A stretch of DNA of 64,000 bases from Halorubrum salinum. Lineage in GTDB: Archaea; Halobacteriota; Halobacteria; Halobacteriales; Haloferacaceae. Where the stretch lies: contig NZ_JANHDO010000005.1 in the NCBI RefSeq assembly GCF_024494575.1, forward strand, positions 1 through 64,000. Reading direction: 5' to 3'. The notes beneath the pieces were generated by a model. The model did no database searches. It saw only the letters and a list, made by a program, of their open reading frames with translations, and was not told the origin of the DNA. Position numbers and translations under genes: made by a program. Positions 51,994 through 61,064 of this stretch are shown piece by piece. Positions within the stretch are counted from its first letter, which is position 1. Every line of letters begins with the position of its first letter.

Positions 51994-52596
51994 TCAGGCG
52001 AGCCGGATCTCGGGTTCGCCGTCTTCTGAAAGCGTGATGACGCCGTCGAAGAGCTGTTTTATCGTGTTCATCGCCTGATCGTCGTGTGCGGTCGAGTCGA
52101 TACTGAACAGTCCGAGCCCGTTCACGCTCTGGATCCGGCCGGTGAACACGTGAAGAAACCGGAACACGGTCTGTAAGTCCGAGTACATCAACAGCGTCGA
52201 CAGCGAGTGTACCATCACGCGGTTTCGGTCGATGCCGCGGTCGCCGAACGCCTGTAAGAACTCGGAGAGCTTTATCCCGATCCCGGTCATGTCGACGGGC
52301 GACGACGCGTATTTGATCCGGTCCGACTCACCCGGATCGCTCACGCCCTGTTGGCGAGTCACGCAGTCGACGACGGCGACGGGTTTCCCCTCGTAGGGCG
52401 TCCGCTTCGCGTAGTCTTTCAGAACGCGCTCACCCCCGTCTTTCGTCGTGACGACGATGGCTCCGTCCCCGTCGTCAGTTCCGTCTGCCAACATATCCAA
52501 CATCAACGACCGCTTGCCGCTCAGTGGCGGCCCCATCAACAGAAGATTCGTGCCGAGTTCCACTTCTTCCTCGAAGTGGGGCCTCAGGTCATACAT
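51994..52596 (-). CDS. RecA-superfamily ATPase, HTR-like
   Basis: The 200-aa protein MYDLRPHFEEEVELGTNLLL has a Walker A GPPLSGKRS (22-30), a Walker B-like strand with NRVMVHSLSTLLMYSD and a RecA/KaiC-type core (AIVVTTKDGGERVLKDYAKR, VAVVDCVTRQQG). Haloarchaea use similar proteins for signalling and motility; most are not characterised. The C-terminal part (GLFSIDSTAHDDQAMNTIKQ) completes the core. No second ATPase domain is present, unlike KaiC. Confidence 0.8.
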   Translation of the reverse strand: MYDLRPHFEEEVELGTNLLLMGPPLSGKRSLMLDMLADGTDDGDGAIVVTTKDGGERVLKDYAKRTPYEGKPVAVVDCVTRQQGVSDPGESDRIKYASSPVDMTGIGIKLSEFLQAFGDRGIDRNRVMVHSLSTLLMYSDLQTVFRFLHVFTGRIQSVNGLGLFSIDSTAHDDQAMNTIKQLFDGVITLSEDGEPEIRLA

Positions 52597-52806
52597 GGGC
52601 GCACCTCAGGGACGACTGAAGAAATTCGGGCCGCTCATTCGGCTGTGACGCCGTACGACCAAGACACATCTAACTACAGGAATAATCCCCAGTACGAATA
52701 ATATTCTTTTTGATCGCCAGCGATGGCCGGAACGACCGACACCACCCACCCCGGATCCATACAAAATCGCGGGACTTAACACCAACACAGCAAGTACCGG
52801 ATACAG

Positions 52807-52881
52807 GGGCGCTTAGCTCAGTCTGGATAGAGTGCTTGGCTTCGGACCAAGCTGTCGCGGGTTCAAATCCTGCAGCGCCCA
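52807..52881 (+). tRNA. tRNA-Arg (anticodon TCG)
   Basis: A complete cloverleaf: acceptor GGGCGCT paired with AGCGCCC plus discriminator A, D-arm with AGCTCAGTCTGGATAGAGT, anticodon stem CTTGG/CCAAG with loop CTTCGGA (anticodon TCG), and T-arm with GGTTCAAATCC. CCA is not encoded. tRNA genes of this type are frequent integration targets; a broken gene lies just downstream. Confidence 0.95.
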
Positions 52882-53133
52882 TCCGAAATTACGTCGGATT
52901 GGAGCAAAATAAAATCCGCTTTTAGAGCCGTCCATAGCTCCCAATTCGGCCGATTCGCGTCCCTCAAATTCGCCGTATTTTGTGCGACCAATTGGTCCTA
53001 CAAAACGGCACCTCGCAGTCCGGCGATTCACTCCGCAAATCGGGGCGATCTGCGGTGAGTCTCGGCTCGGGGTCCACTTCCGACTGTCAGTTACCGTTAA
53101 CGGTCCGAAAACAGCTCGACCCAGCGGTGTGGT

Positions 53134-53241
53134 GCCGTGGAGGTCCTCGCGCTCGCGCATCTCGGCGACGACGTCTTCGAGGTGCTCGCGCTCCCCGGTG
53201 TCCAACTCCGCCTGCTGTTGATCGAGAGAGGGTCTTGACAT
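53134..53241 (-). pseudogene. truncated N-terminus resembling haloarchaeal PglX
   Basis: The first ~36 codons (MSRPSLDQQQAELDTGEREH, then LEDVVAEMREREDL) read like the start of haloarchaeal BREX PglX methyltransferases as I remember them (LSDAEREQLEDVVAEMRERV). After that the frame loses this character, runs on without matching sequence, and finally reads antisense through the tRNA gene. It is probably a remnant of a deleted BREX island; the similarity is recalled, not searched. Confidence 0.4.
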
Positions 53242-53486
53242 GCGACTGCGGATATCCTACCGAGCCCGCCGACCGACTCGGAGGTCGGTGACCCCCGCCG
53301 CGGCCGCGGCTCGGACGCGACCGCGCGGAGGGGATCGCAGCGCCCGCGACCCGGGGAGTTTCGCGACCGGATCCGCTCGATCGTGCGTTCGCCCGCGTTT
53401 TAACCGTTAAACCGAGTTAATCGGGCGAAAATCGGGCGAACGGCTTGCGGTATTGAAGGTGGTAGCGCCCCGAGCGGGAGGTGCAC

Positions 53487-53789
53487 ATGAACGCTATCCG
53501 AACGACGCTTTTCGCCGCGCTCGCCGCGACCGCACTGATCGGAGCCGGCGTGGCGGCCGGTGCCGTCGCTGCCGCGCCCGGGCCCTCCGACGCCCCGGGC
53601 GGCGGGGCGGACGCGACCGCCGCCGGCCCGCCGAGCGACCTCCCGGATCCGGTCCCCGACTTCGTCGGTGAGATCCTCGGCGGCGTCACCGACTTCCTCT
53701 CCGGCGACGTCGACGGTCTCGGCGACACCGTGAGCGACATCGCGGGTGACGCGGCCCCCGGCGACGAGCAGGACGACGGGGGTGCCTAG
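53487..53789 (+). CDS. secreted or membrane-anchored small acidic protein
   Basis: The 100-aa product MNAIRTTLFAALAATALIGA has a Sec-type signal peptide (hydrophobic core to about residue 30) followed by a Pro/Gly/Asp-rich mature part (LPDPVPDFVGEILGGVTDFL). The start has a strong ribosome-binding site, GGGAGGTG, four bases upstream of the ATG. The lipoprotein gene follows after one base, so they form an operon. Function unknown; an envelope role is likely. Confidence 0.68.
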   Translation: MNAIRTTLFAALAATALIGAGVAAGAVAAAPGPSDAPGGGADATAAGPPSDLPDPVPDFVGEILGGVTDFLSGDVDGLGDTVSDIAGDAAPGDEQDDGGA

Positions 53790-53790
53790 C

Positions 53791-54564
53791 GTGTCTGATC
53801 GACCGCTCGCCGCCGACGGGCTCGGCAGGCGGCGCTATCTGCAGGCCACCGGTGCCGCCGCGCTCGCGACCGCCGGCCTCGCCGGCTGCGTCGGCACGGC
53901 GACCGGGACGCTGGCGACTCGGGTGACGGACCAGCCGGCGGACATCGCCGACTTCGAGTCGCTCGTCGTCACCATCGAGGGAATCTGGCTCGGTCCCGAA
54001 GGCGCGGAAAGCGGTGCCGACGGCGGAGACCAGACGGGCGACGCGGACGGTGCGGCCAACTCGGACGACGGCGGAGATCAGACGGACGACGGCGGAGATC
54101 AGACGGACGACAGCGGAGATCAGACGGACGACAGCGGAGATCAGACGGACGACGGCGACGACGAGAGCGAACCGGCCGGCCGCGAGTACCTCGAGTTCGA
54201 CGAGCCACAGGAGGCGGATCTCGTCCGGCTACAGGACGGCGAGACGCGGCTGATCGACGAGCGCGAGCTGTCGGTCGGCACCTATCAGTTCCTCCAGCTC
54301 GACGTCTCGGCGGTCGACGGAACGCTCTCCGGCGGCGACGAGGCGACGGTCGATCTCCCGGGAAACGCCCCGCTCACGTTCAACGAGACGTTCGAGGTGC
54401 GCGAGAACACCCAGACGACTTTCACCGCCGACTTCGCCCCCGTCCGCCGGGGCACGGGCTCGTATCTGCTCCGTCCCGTCCCGAGCGGGATCGAGGTCTC
54501 GTACGACACCGAAAGCGGCGACGGAGACGCAGACGGCGGCGACACCGACGGAAACGAGAGCTGA
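53791..54564 (+). CDS. Tat-exported DUF4382 lipoprotein
   Basis: From GTG at 53791 the 257-aa product has a Tat signal (GRRRYLQATGAAALATAGLAG) with a lipobox AGLAGC. The mature domain follows: RVTDQPADIADFESLVVTIE, an acidic repeat GDQTDDGG/S, then YLEFDEPQEADLVRL and LSVGTYQFLQLDVSAVDG. DUF4382 domains are beta-rich extracellular domains, often with carboxypeptidase-regulatory-like repeats. The protein is anchored outside the membrane by lipid. It forms an operon with the preceding small secreted protein. Confidence 0.8.
   Translation: MSDRPLAADGLGRRRYLQATGAAALATAGLAGCVGTATGTLATRVTDQPADIADFESLVVTIEGIWLGPEGAESGADGGDQTGDADGAANSDDGGDQTDDGGDQTDDSGDQTDDSGDQTDDGDDESEPAGREYLEFDEPQEADLVRLQDGETRLIDERELSVGTYQFLQLDVSAVDGTLSGGDEATVDLPGNAPLTFNETFEVRENTQTTFTADFAPVRRGTGSYLLRPVPSGIEVSYDTESGDGDADGGDTDGNES
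54070..54153 (+). repeat. 21-bp in-frame tandem repeat, four copies
   Basis: Units starting (G/A)GCGGAGATCAGACGGACG run at 54070, 54091, 54112 and 54133, encoding the linker (G/S)GDQTDD. The four copies differ only at the first base; a degenerate copy precedes them. Copy number may vary between strains. Confidence 0.85.
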
Positions 54565-54906
54565 CGCCGGCGCGCTCGCGGACGCGGCGGCACGCTCGCG
54601 GTCGAGTCGCGTCGGCCGCGAGCGTCTCGTCTGCACTCCGCGAACGAGGTGTGCGCCCCTCGGTCCCCCGTGGAAGTCGTGCGAATCCGGGCCGGCGACG
54701 GCTCGCGTGACGGCGACTTCGGGGTTAGGGCTGGGAGCGGTCCCGGGAGTAGGGGACCAGGGGAATGCACGCTCGCGTCGGTCTCCGATCAGAGGCACAC
54801 GATTCGGTTCGACCGGCTGACGCAGGCGACTGCGTTCGGGCGGTCGAACGTCCCACCTACGCGACGACTCGCGCCGCTGACGCGGGGGTCGTCACTCGTG
54901 CGACGG
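54565..54906. other. 342-bp GC-rich gap without a gene
   Basis: Between the DUF4382 lipoprotein and the convergent VTT protein I see no frame with haloarchaeal character and no clear hairpin or RNA motif; the open frames here read as shadows. Confidence 0.5.
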
Positions 54907-55587
54907 TCACGCCGTCGCGACGGATTCTCCGCTGACGGTTCGGTACACCGGCCCGGCGAGCAGCAGCACTCCCGCGCTCGCCATCGCGACGAGCGCGGTC
55001 GGGTCGACGACCGAGAGGTCGCCGGTCGCCAGCCGGTCGAGCGAGACGCCGACGGCGACGCCGAGGAGCACCCACGGCAGTTCGCCGACGGCGGTGCCGA
55101 CGAGGAACGGACGGAGCGGCACGCCCGCGACGCCGGCCCCCAGTGAGACGGCGTCCGAGGGCAGGGGTAACAGCCGCGCCGCGGCCACCGTGCGCGCGCT
55201 CCCGGCGACCGCGGCGAGTCGCTCGCCGGCGTCGCAGACGCGGGCGGTCACGCGCCCCACGCGGCCGTCGGGAGACCGTGCCCGACCGGTCCGGGCGAGT
55301 CCGTACGGCGGTATCGCGGTCGCCGTCACGAGCGCGACGCCGACCGGCGCGCCGACCCATCCGTACCCGAAACCGACCGCGGCCGAGAGCAGCGTCGTCG
55401 GCCACGCGATCGCCGGGCGAACCGCGGCGAGGCCCAGCAGCGCGACGCCGAACAACACCGGTCGGTCCGCGAGGCGGGCGAGCGGGCCGACGACCGCCGC
55501 CGGCGAGGCGGTCCACGCGGCCGCGACCGAGACCGCGACGGCGACGGCGGCGACGGCGTACCCCGTGATGACGGCCCGACGAGTCAC
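54907..55587 (-). CDS. VTT (SNARE-associated/DedA) membrane protein
   Basis: The 226-aa protein starts MTRRAVITGYAVAAVAVAVS and has about six hydrophobic segments. The VTT-like core appears in AVGFGYGWVGAPVGVALVTA, followed by an AARLLPLPSDAVSLGAGVAG loop (equivalent of the FxRxxPxxPxxxxxYxxG motif) and LRPFLVGTAVGELPWVLLGV. Members of this superfamily scramble or transport lipids. It is distantly related to the second VTT protein at 60315. Substrate unknown. Confidence 0.8.
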   Translation of the reverse strand: MTRRAVITGYAVAAVAVAVSVAAAWTASPAAVVGPLARLADRPVLFGVALLGLAAVRPAIAWPTTLLSAAVGFGYGWVGAPVGVALVTATAIPPYGLARTGRARSPDGRVGRVTARVCDAGERLAAVAGSARTVAAARLLPLPSDAVSLGAGVAGVPLRPFLVGTAVGELPWVLLGVAVGVSLDRLATGDLSVVDPTALVAMASAGVLLLAGPVYRTVSGESVATA

Positions 55588-55639
55588 GGGACGTGGTCTC
55601 CCACCGGAGAATAAACGCTTTGTGGGTTACCCGTTCGAC

Positions 55640-56467
55640 TCACGAGAGCTTGCCGAGCGCCTCGAAGAAGTCCGACGGCGGCCCCGCGATCCGCATCGGC
55701 GGCGAGGTCCGCTCGACGGTCACCTCGGCGGGCGCGTCGAGTTCGGTCACGTTTCGGCCGTCGCTGACGACGACGGCCTCGTCGACGCCCTCGACCGACA
55801 CGGTGACGGTCGAGTCGATGTCCGTCACGAGCGGCGGCATCCCCTCCTCGGCGACCATCTCGGTGACGACGAGCCCGCTCACGCTCGGGTGAACGAGCGG
55901 TCCTCGCTCGGAGAGGTTGTACGCGGTCGAGCCGGTCGGCGTCGCGACGAGGACGCCGTCCGCGTGGCCTCCGGTGTACCGGGAGCCGTCGACGTGGACC
56001 GCGTAGTCGATCCCGGCTCCCGGACCGCGGCGGCCGGCTTGAATGACGATCTCGTTCGCCGCGGCCACCGACGTCCACGCGCCTGACCGCGCGGCGAGCC
56101 GCGGGACCTCGCGGACGTCCATCTCGCCCCGCTCGAACGCCTCGACCTCGTTGCAGACCGCCTCCGTGGCGTTTTCGGGAGACACCGCGTTGAGAAAGCC
56201 CACCTCGCCGAGGTTGATCCCGACGATCGGCGTGTCGCCGGCGTTGCGCGCGGCGAAGAGGAACGTCCCGTCCCCGCCGACGGCGACGGCGAGGTCGCAG
56301 TCAGCGAGCGCTTCGACGGAGCGACCGTCGGCCGCTCCGTCGAGGGCGTCCGCGGTCTCCGCGTCGACCCAGACGGACGCGCCGGCCGCGGTGACGGCGT
56401 CTCTGAGATCGGCCGCGACCGCGACCGCTCGCTCGCTCCCCTTTCGCGCCACGATGCCTACGTCCAT
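55640..56467 (-). CDS. nadK: NAD kinase
   Basis: The 275-aa protein MDVGIVARKGSERAVAVAAD has the NAD kinase motif GGDGTFLFAARNAG (64-), the NE motif AANEIVIQAG, GHADGVLVATPTGSTAYNLS, and GGPLVHP-type sequence RGPLVHPSVSGLVV. It phosphorylates NAD+ to NADP+. Start at ATG 56467 is the canonical one. Confidence 0.92.
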   Translation of the reverse strand: MDVGIVARKGSERAVAVAADLRDAVTAAGASVWVDAETADALDGAADGRSVEALADCDLAVAVGGDGTFLFAARNAGDTPIVGINLGEVGFLNAVSPENATEAVCNEVEAFERGEMDVREVPRLAARSGAWTSVAAANEIVIQAGRRGPGAGIDYAVHVDGSRYTGGHADGVLVATPTGSTAYNLSERGPLVHPSVSGLVVTEMVAEEGMPPLVTDIDSTVTVSVEGVDEAVVVSDGRNVTELDAPAEVTVERTSPPMRIAGPPSDFFEALGKLS

Positions 56468-56627
56468 GCGCCACCGATCCGACCGGGCGAACAAAAGCGT
56501 GCGGACATCGCCCGGTGTGACGACTCCCCCGCCGCCGACCCCTCGGGCGACTCGCGCTCCCGGAAAGCTTCAAGCCGTGCGCCCTCGTTGCCCGTCACAT
56601 GTCGACCCCTCACGGCCGACTGGGACG

Positions 56628-57827
56628 ATGAGCGAGGAGGACGACTGGTTCGAGCGCGCGCTCGGCGAGATCGACGAGGCGTCCGACGGCGACGACCGCG
56701 ACGCCGACAGCGACGACGCCGGAGAGCGGTCCGACAGCGGCGACGACGGCGAACCCAACGCCGTGGCGGGCTCGGATCCCGACGGGGCTGGTGCGGGCGA
56801 CGGGCCGGCCGAAGACGACCCGTTCGGCGGGTTCAGAGAGACGTCCGGAGACGACGAGGGAGACGCCGACAGCGACGAGGGAGACGCCGACAGCGACGGA
56901 ACGGCAGGCGGCGACAGCGGGGCCGCCCCCGACCACGGCACGAACTTCGACGACGGACCGCCCGCCGACGCCGACCCGTTCGGGGGGTACCGAGGGACTG
57001 CACCCTCGCCGGACGACGAGTTCGGGTTCGCGAGCTTCGGCGGCGGCGCGGGCGAGACGGACGCGCCCGGCGGAGCGGACGCCCCGAGCCCCGCGGAGTT
57101 CGACGTCGACCCCGAGGAGTTCGAGTCGGCGATCCCGCGGATCGACGTCGGGATCGAGGGGCTCGACGAGATGATCCTCGGCGGGATCCCCGCCCGGTCG
57201 CTGATCTCGGTGATCGGGGGAGCGGGAACCGGCAAGACGACGTTCGCGCTCCAGTTTCTCAACGCGGCGCTCGAATCCGGCGGCAAGGGCGTCTACATCA
57301 CGCTCGAACAGACCCGGGAGTCGATCCTGTCGACGGCGGCCGAGAAGGGGTGGTCCTTCGAGGAGCACGCCGCCGAGGACCGGCTCGCGGTCGTCGCCAT
57401 CGACCCGATCGAGATGGCGAACTCGCTCGCCTCCATCCGGAACGACCTCACGCGGCTCATCGCCGAGTTCGACGCCGACCGGCTGGTGCTCGACTCCGTC
57501 TCGCTTCTGGAGATGATGTACGACCACCCGGCGAAGCGCCGCTCCGAGGTGTTCGGGTTCACCCGGTCGCTGAAGGACGCCGGCGTGACGACGCTTCTCA
57601 CCTCCGAGGCCAGCGACGAGTCGGCGTACGCCTCCCGGCACGGCATCGTCGAGTACCTGACCGACGCGGTGTTCGTGTTGCAGTACGTCCGGGGCTCCGA
57701 CTTCCGCGAGACCCGGCTGGCCGTCGAGATACAGAAGATCCGCGACGCGAACCACTCTCGGGAGACGAAGCCGTACGACATCACGGACACCGGCATCTCC
57801 GTGTACGACCAAGCGAACATCTTCTGA
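56628..57827 (+). CDS. KaiC-like RecA-superfamily ATPase with acidic N-terminal linker
   Basis: The 399-aa protein begins MSEEDDWFERALGEIDEASD. The first ~165 residues are a low-complexity acidic region with two DPFGGxR motifs and short GDADSDE repeats. The ATPase domain (~168-399) has RIDVGIEGLDEMILGGIP, Walker A GGAGTGKTT (197-205) and Walker B-like DRLVLDSVSLLEMM, ending YDITDTGISVYDQANIF. A single KaiC domain suggests a signalling or Rad55-like role rather than a clock. The gene is followed by a small DUF5827-like gene and a P-loop ATPase. Confidence 0.85.
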   Translation: MSEEDDWFERALGEIDEASDGDDRDADSDDAGERSDSGDDGEPNAVAGSDPDGAGAGDGPAEDDPFGGFRETSGDDEGDADSDEGDADSDGTAGGDSGAAPDHGTNFDDGPPADADPFGGYRGTAPSPDDEFGFASFGGGAGETDAPGGADAPSPAEFDVDPEEFESAIPRIDVGIEGLDEMILGGIPARSLISVIGGAGTGKTTFALQFLNAALESGGKGVYITLEQTRESILSTAAEKGWSFEEHAAEDRLAVVAIDPIEMANSLASIRNDLTRLIAEFDADRLVLDSVSLLEMMYDHPAKRRSEVFGFTRSLKDAGVTTLLTSEASDESAYASRHGIVEYLTDAVFVLQYVRGSDFRETRLAVEIQKIRDANHSRETKPYDITDTGISVYDQANIF

Positions 57828-57957
57828 ATTGGGGAGAGATCGCCGGCGACGCGGCCGGCAGTCCGCCGACGCTCGTCGACGCCGCCGTCGCGTCGGATCG
57901 GCGCGTCCGTCGACGCCTATCGGCACCGTTTACGGACCCGCGGGCGTAGCCCCGCGC

Positions 57958-58308
57958 ATGCCCGAACCGAAAGACGCGTTCGACGAGACGTTCCCGTGTG
58001 AGTTCTACGAGCCCGCGGAGCTGTTCGACCCCGAGTTGATGTACACGATCCCGGAGATCGGTCGGCTGCTTCAGGGGCTGGAGCCGGACGCCGACGTCGC
58101 CCCCGACACCGAGGCCGTGCTGATCGACTGGGCCATCCCCTGGGTGATGAGCCACGCCGACGACATGGTGATAGCGGAGCCGCTCTCGGAGGACGGTCCC
58201 GGCTACTACGGGGTCGATCCGACCGCCGCCGAGTCGGCGTCCGGACCGGCGGCCGACGACGGGACGGACGGTGACGAAACCGACGCCGACGAGCCCGCCG
58301 AGTCGTGA
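57958..58308 (+). CDS. small protein, DUF5827-like
   Basis: The 116-aa protein MPEPKDAFDETFPCEFYEPA has a conserved core: ELFDPELMYTIPEIGRLLQG, then AVLIDWAIPWVMSHADDMVI and GPGYYGVDP, with an acidic variable tail. It matches the haloarchaeal DUF5827 pattern as I remember it. Function unknown. Its stop overlaps the start of the following ATPase gene by four bases, so the two are translationally coupled. Confidence 0.78.
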   Translation: MPEPKDAFDETFPCEFYEPAELFDPELMYTIPEIGRLLQGLEPDADVAPDTEAVLIDWAIPWVMSHADDMVIAEPLSEDGPGYYGVDPTAAESASGPAADDGTDGDETDADEPAES

Positions 58309-59252
58309 GCGGAGAGCGACGCGGCGACGGCGCTCCGGTACTTCTCGTCGCCGGCGGGGCGCGCGTCGACGCGGGCAAGACGACGTTCTCGACCGGCCTC
58401 GTGCGCGCGCTCGCCGACCGCGTCGGCGACGCCGTCGGCGTCAAGCCCCGCGCCGGCAACGACTTCTGGTTCGACCACGACGACTACCGGATCGCGGCGG
58501 AGTCGGGACGCCTCTACGGCAAGGACGCCCGACGGCTCGCGGCCGCGAGCACGCGGCCGCTCGCGGACGCCGCCGACGTGATCACGCCCGAGTCGATCAA
58601 TCCCGTCCATCGGCTGTGGCTGCCGACGCCCGACCGGACCGGGATGCTCGGCGACGCCGACCGCACGTTCCTCTGTGACCGGGTGACCGCGCCCGCGGCG
58701 GTCGGGGACGACACGTCGGCGGACGCCGCGACGGCGACGGAGACCCGGTTCGTCGTCAACGGTGCGGCCGAGTCGGCGGGCCTGCTCCCGGACGACCTCG
58801 CGGACCGGCTTCCGCTCGCGGACGCGACCCGCGTCGAGGGCGTGGCCGCGTTCAACGACGTGATGGCGGCCGCGTACCTCCCGGCGTTCGACCGCCTCGC
58901 GGAGCGGGTCGCGTCGACCGCGGCGGGCGGCGTCCCCGTCGTCGTCGAGTCGTACGCGGACGTCGCCGGCCCGCTCCCGCGCGACGGTCCGGTCGCCCCC
59001 GACGCGGTCGCGGTCGTCGACCCCGGGCGAGCGCGGATCTACGCCGGGGACCGATACGCGAAGGCGCGGGCGGTGGCGTCTGGAAGCCCCCGCGAGGGGA
59101 CGCGCGAGGAGCACACGGACGCGGTGACGGGGATGGTCGACCCGCTCGCGACCGTCGACCTGCCGGCGCTCGGCGGCGAGGAACGCGGCGACCCGGACCG
59201 CGTGGCGTCGGCGTACGGACCGGCGTACGAGGCGCTGTTCGAGGCGGCGTGA
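58305..59252 (+). CDS. predicted P-loop ATPase, archaeal
   Basis: From GTG at 58305 the 315-aa protein has an unusual deviant Walker A (VAGGARVDAGKTTFSTGLV), a switch-like region KPRAGNDFWFDHDDYR, and a MinD/BioD-like nucleotide fold with VPVVVESYADVAG. It looks like the archaeal P-loop ATPase/GTPase family whose role is not known. It overlaps the DUF5827-like gene by four bases. Cofactor or metal insertion is one possibility by analogy to other BioD-like enzymes. Confidence 0.75.
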   Translation: MSGERRGDGAPVLLVAGGARVDAGKTTFSTGLVRALADRVGDAVGVKPRAGNDFWFDHDDYRIAAESGRLYGKDARRLAAASTRPLADAADVITPESINPVHRLWLPTPDRTGMLGDADRTFLCDRVTAPAAVGDDTSADAATATETRFVVNGAAESAGLLPDDLADRLPLADATRVEGVAAFNDVMAAAYLPAFDRLAERVASTAAGGVPVVVESYADVAGPLPRDGPVAPDAVAVVDPGRARIYAGDRYAKARAVASGSPREGTREEHTDAVTGMVDPLATVDLPALGGEERGDPDRVASAYGPAYEALFEAA

Positions 59253-59312
59253 CGCACGGCAGAAGTCGACCCCGGATTCGGTCGTGCCCGCGCCAGTCGT
59301 CGGGCGCGTGCG

Positions 59313-59795
59313 CTAGGCGTTCCGCTTCGTGTAGTGGTCGATCGCCGATTCGATAGACGAGAGGTCGGCCGTCACCCGGCTGTCGGCGACGCGCATGAAT
59401 CCGGGGGTGTACGACTTGGAGTAGTCGAACAGCGCGTTGACGGCGCGCTTGGGAGCGGAGACGGCGGTGAAGTCCGTAACGGTGTACACGCGGGTCGTCG
59501 GGAACGCGGTCCAGAACGTGCCGCTGACCCAGCGGTCGTCGTCCTCGAACGTCGTGCCGACGCGGCCGGTCGCGACGTACTCGCCGTCGTGGTAGAACAG
59601 GAGGAGGTCGCCGGACTCCATCCGGTCGAACGTCGAGCCGTTGCCGCTGTCGTCGTCGACGGCCCACAGGCGGGCCTCGTCGACGTCGCCGAGGGCGTCG
59701 GGACGGTCGTCGTACTCGGTGAGATCGACCGCGGACCGGACCGTTCGATCGAAGTTCTCCGGATCGACCGGAACCAGAAAGACGTTCGCACTCAT
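59313..59795 (-). CDS. EVE-like (PUA-related) domain protein
   Basis: The 160-aa protein MSANVFLVPVDPENFDRTVR has a beta-rich core with LWAVDDDSGNGSTFDRMESGDLLLFYHDGEYVATGRVGTTF, then a conserved-looking W-containing strand (WVSGTFWTAFPTTRVYTVTDF) and a C-terminal helix. The FLVP...GDLLLFY...YVATGRV pattern is that of EVE/PUA-type modified-base readers, also seen as the sensor half of McrB-like restriction proteins. Here no nuclease or GTPase is attached or adjacent. A modified-nucleotide-binding role is inference. Confidence 0.65.
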   Translation of the reverse strand: MSANVFLVPVDPENFDRTVRSAVDLTEYDDRPDALGDVDEARLWAVDDDSGNGSTFDRMESGDLLLFYHDGEYVATGRVGTTFEDDDRWVSGTFWTAFPTTRVYTVTDFTAVSAPKRAVNALFDYSKSYTPGFMRVADSRVTADLSSIESAIDHYTKRNA

Positions 59796-59846
59796 TGCAC
59801 CCCAGTTTCGCCGGGAGGGTTTTAAACCCGTCCGTTGCCGCTCTCT

Positions 59847-60188
59847 TCACTCGCCCTCGTAGATCCGGTCCATGCGCGCCGCCATCACGAAGTCCGACTT
59901 GGCGAGACCGTCGATGTCGTGGCTCCACATCTCGACGCCGACCTCCCCCCACGAGAGGTGTATGTCGGGGTGGTGCCACTCCGCCTCGGCGAGTTCGCCG
60001 ATCTCGTTCGTGAACGCGAGCGCCGCCGCGAAGTCGTCGAACTCGTAGGTCGCTTCGAGGTGGTGGCCGTCGACGACCTCCCACGCCTCGCCGAGCGTGT
60101 CGAGGTATTCGGCGTACCCCGACTCGGTCAGCGGCTCGGCTCCCTCTGCGGGCGGTTCGACCGGCTCGTCCGCGAGCGGCGATGACAT
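59847..60188 (-). CDS. pterin-4a-carbinolamine dehydratase
   Basis: The 113-aa protein [20 protein letters not shown] has the PCD signature [24 protein letters not shown] with the catalytic His pair and the central helices ([16 protein letters not shown]). It dehydrates carbinolamine pterin; in organisms without aromatic amino-acid hydroxylase it may serve other roles. Start at 60188 is chosen as the upstream frame reads basic; it is divergent from the VTT protein. Confidence 0.9.
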   Translation of the reverse strand: MSSPLADEPVEPPAEGAEPLTESGYAEYLDTLGEAWEVVDGHHLEATYEFDDFAAALAFTNEIGELAEAEWHHPDIHLSWGEVGVEMWSHDIDGLAKSDFVMAARMDRIYEGE

Positions 60189-60314
60189 GGGACACGGTTG
60201 GGAGACGAGCGGTTTGTACCTTCCGCACACGCCAGCGCGACCGGTCACCCACACGGCCGCGGCGTGTCCCCGTTTGGTAAGGTTCAAGATGTCCCGTGCC
60301 GGTTGGTAGCGTGG

Positions 60315-61016
60315 ATGCAACTCTTTGCCTCGGCGTCGGACCGTCGTCGAGGGATCCTCGCGCTGGTCGGGGTCTCGATCGGCTTCCTCGCCCTCTACTT
60401 ATTCGTCCGCGAGTACGCCACGTTCCTCACCGACCAGGAGGCGCTCCGCACGTGGCTCCGTCAGTTCGGCGTGCTCGCCCCGCTCGTGTTCATCCTGATT
60501 CAGGCGCTCCAAGTGATCGTCGCGCCGATCCCGGGACAGGTTGTGGCGCTCGTCGCTGGATACCTCTTCGGTCCGGTCGCGGGCACCGTCTACAGCCTCA
60601 CCGGCGTCCTGATCGGTAGCGCGGTCGCCTTCTCGCTCGCCAAGCGCTACGGCCGCTCGTTCGTCGAGGAGGTGATCCACGAGGACGTGATCACCCGGTT
60701 CGACGACTTCGTCGACACCGTGGGAATCCCCGGCCTGTTCGCGTTCGTCGTGATCCCCGGGCTCCCCGACGACGCGATCTGTTTCCTGAGCGGACTCACC
60801 AAGTGGCGGCTCCGGACGTTCATCGCCGTCATCAGCGTCGGCCGACTCCCGGCGTACGTGATCACCGTGTACGCCGGCGGTCAGCTGGCAGTCGGGCGGT
60901 TCCGGCTGGCGTTCGTGCTCATCGCGCTCGTCGTCCTCGCGTCCGTCGTCGGCTACTACAAACAGGAGGCCGTTCGCGACCTCGTCGCGCGGCTCGAACC
61001 GCGGTTCCCGTTTTGA
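60315..61016 (+). CDS. VTT (TVP38/DedA) membrane protein
   Basis: The 233-aa protein [20 protein letters not shown] has the VTT core: [20 protein letters not shown], the loop [20 protein letters not shown], the conserved [19 protein letters not shown] and the last hydrophobic segment. The [12 protein letters not shown] motif is diagnostic for TVP38-type proteins, which are linked to lipid scrambling. The closest paralogue in the window is the protein at 54907, but motifs are clearer here. Confidence 0.88.
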   Translation: MQLFASASDRRRGILALVGVSIGFLALYLFVREYATFLTDQEALRTWLRQFGVLAPLVFILIQALQVIVAPIPGQVVALVAGYLFGPVAGTVYSLTGVLIGSAVAFSLAKRYGRSFVEEVIHEDVITRFDDFVDTVGIPGLFAFVVIPGLPDDAICFLSGLTKWRLRTFIAVISVGRLPAYVITVYAGGQLAVGRFRLAFVLIALVVLASVVGYYKQEAVRDLVARLEPRFPF

Positions 61017-61064
61017 CCGGCCCTTTCGGACTCCCCCCTCACCGACGGGCTCCCCCGCGGGCGG

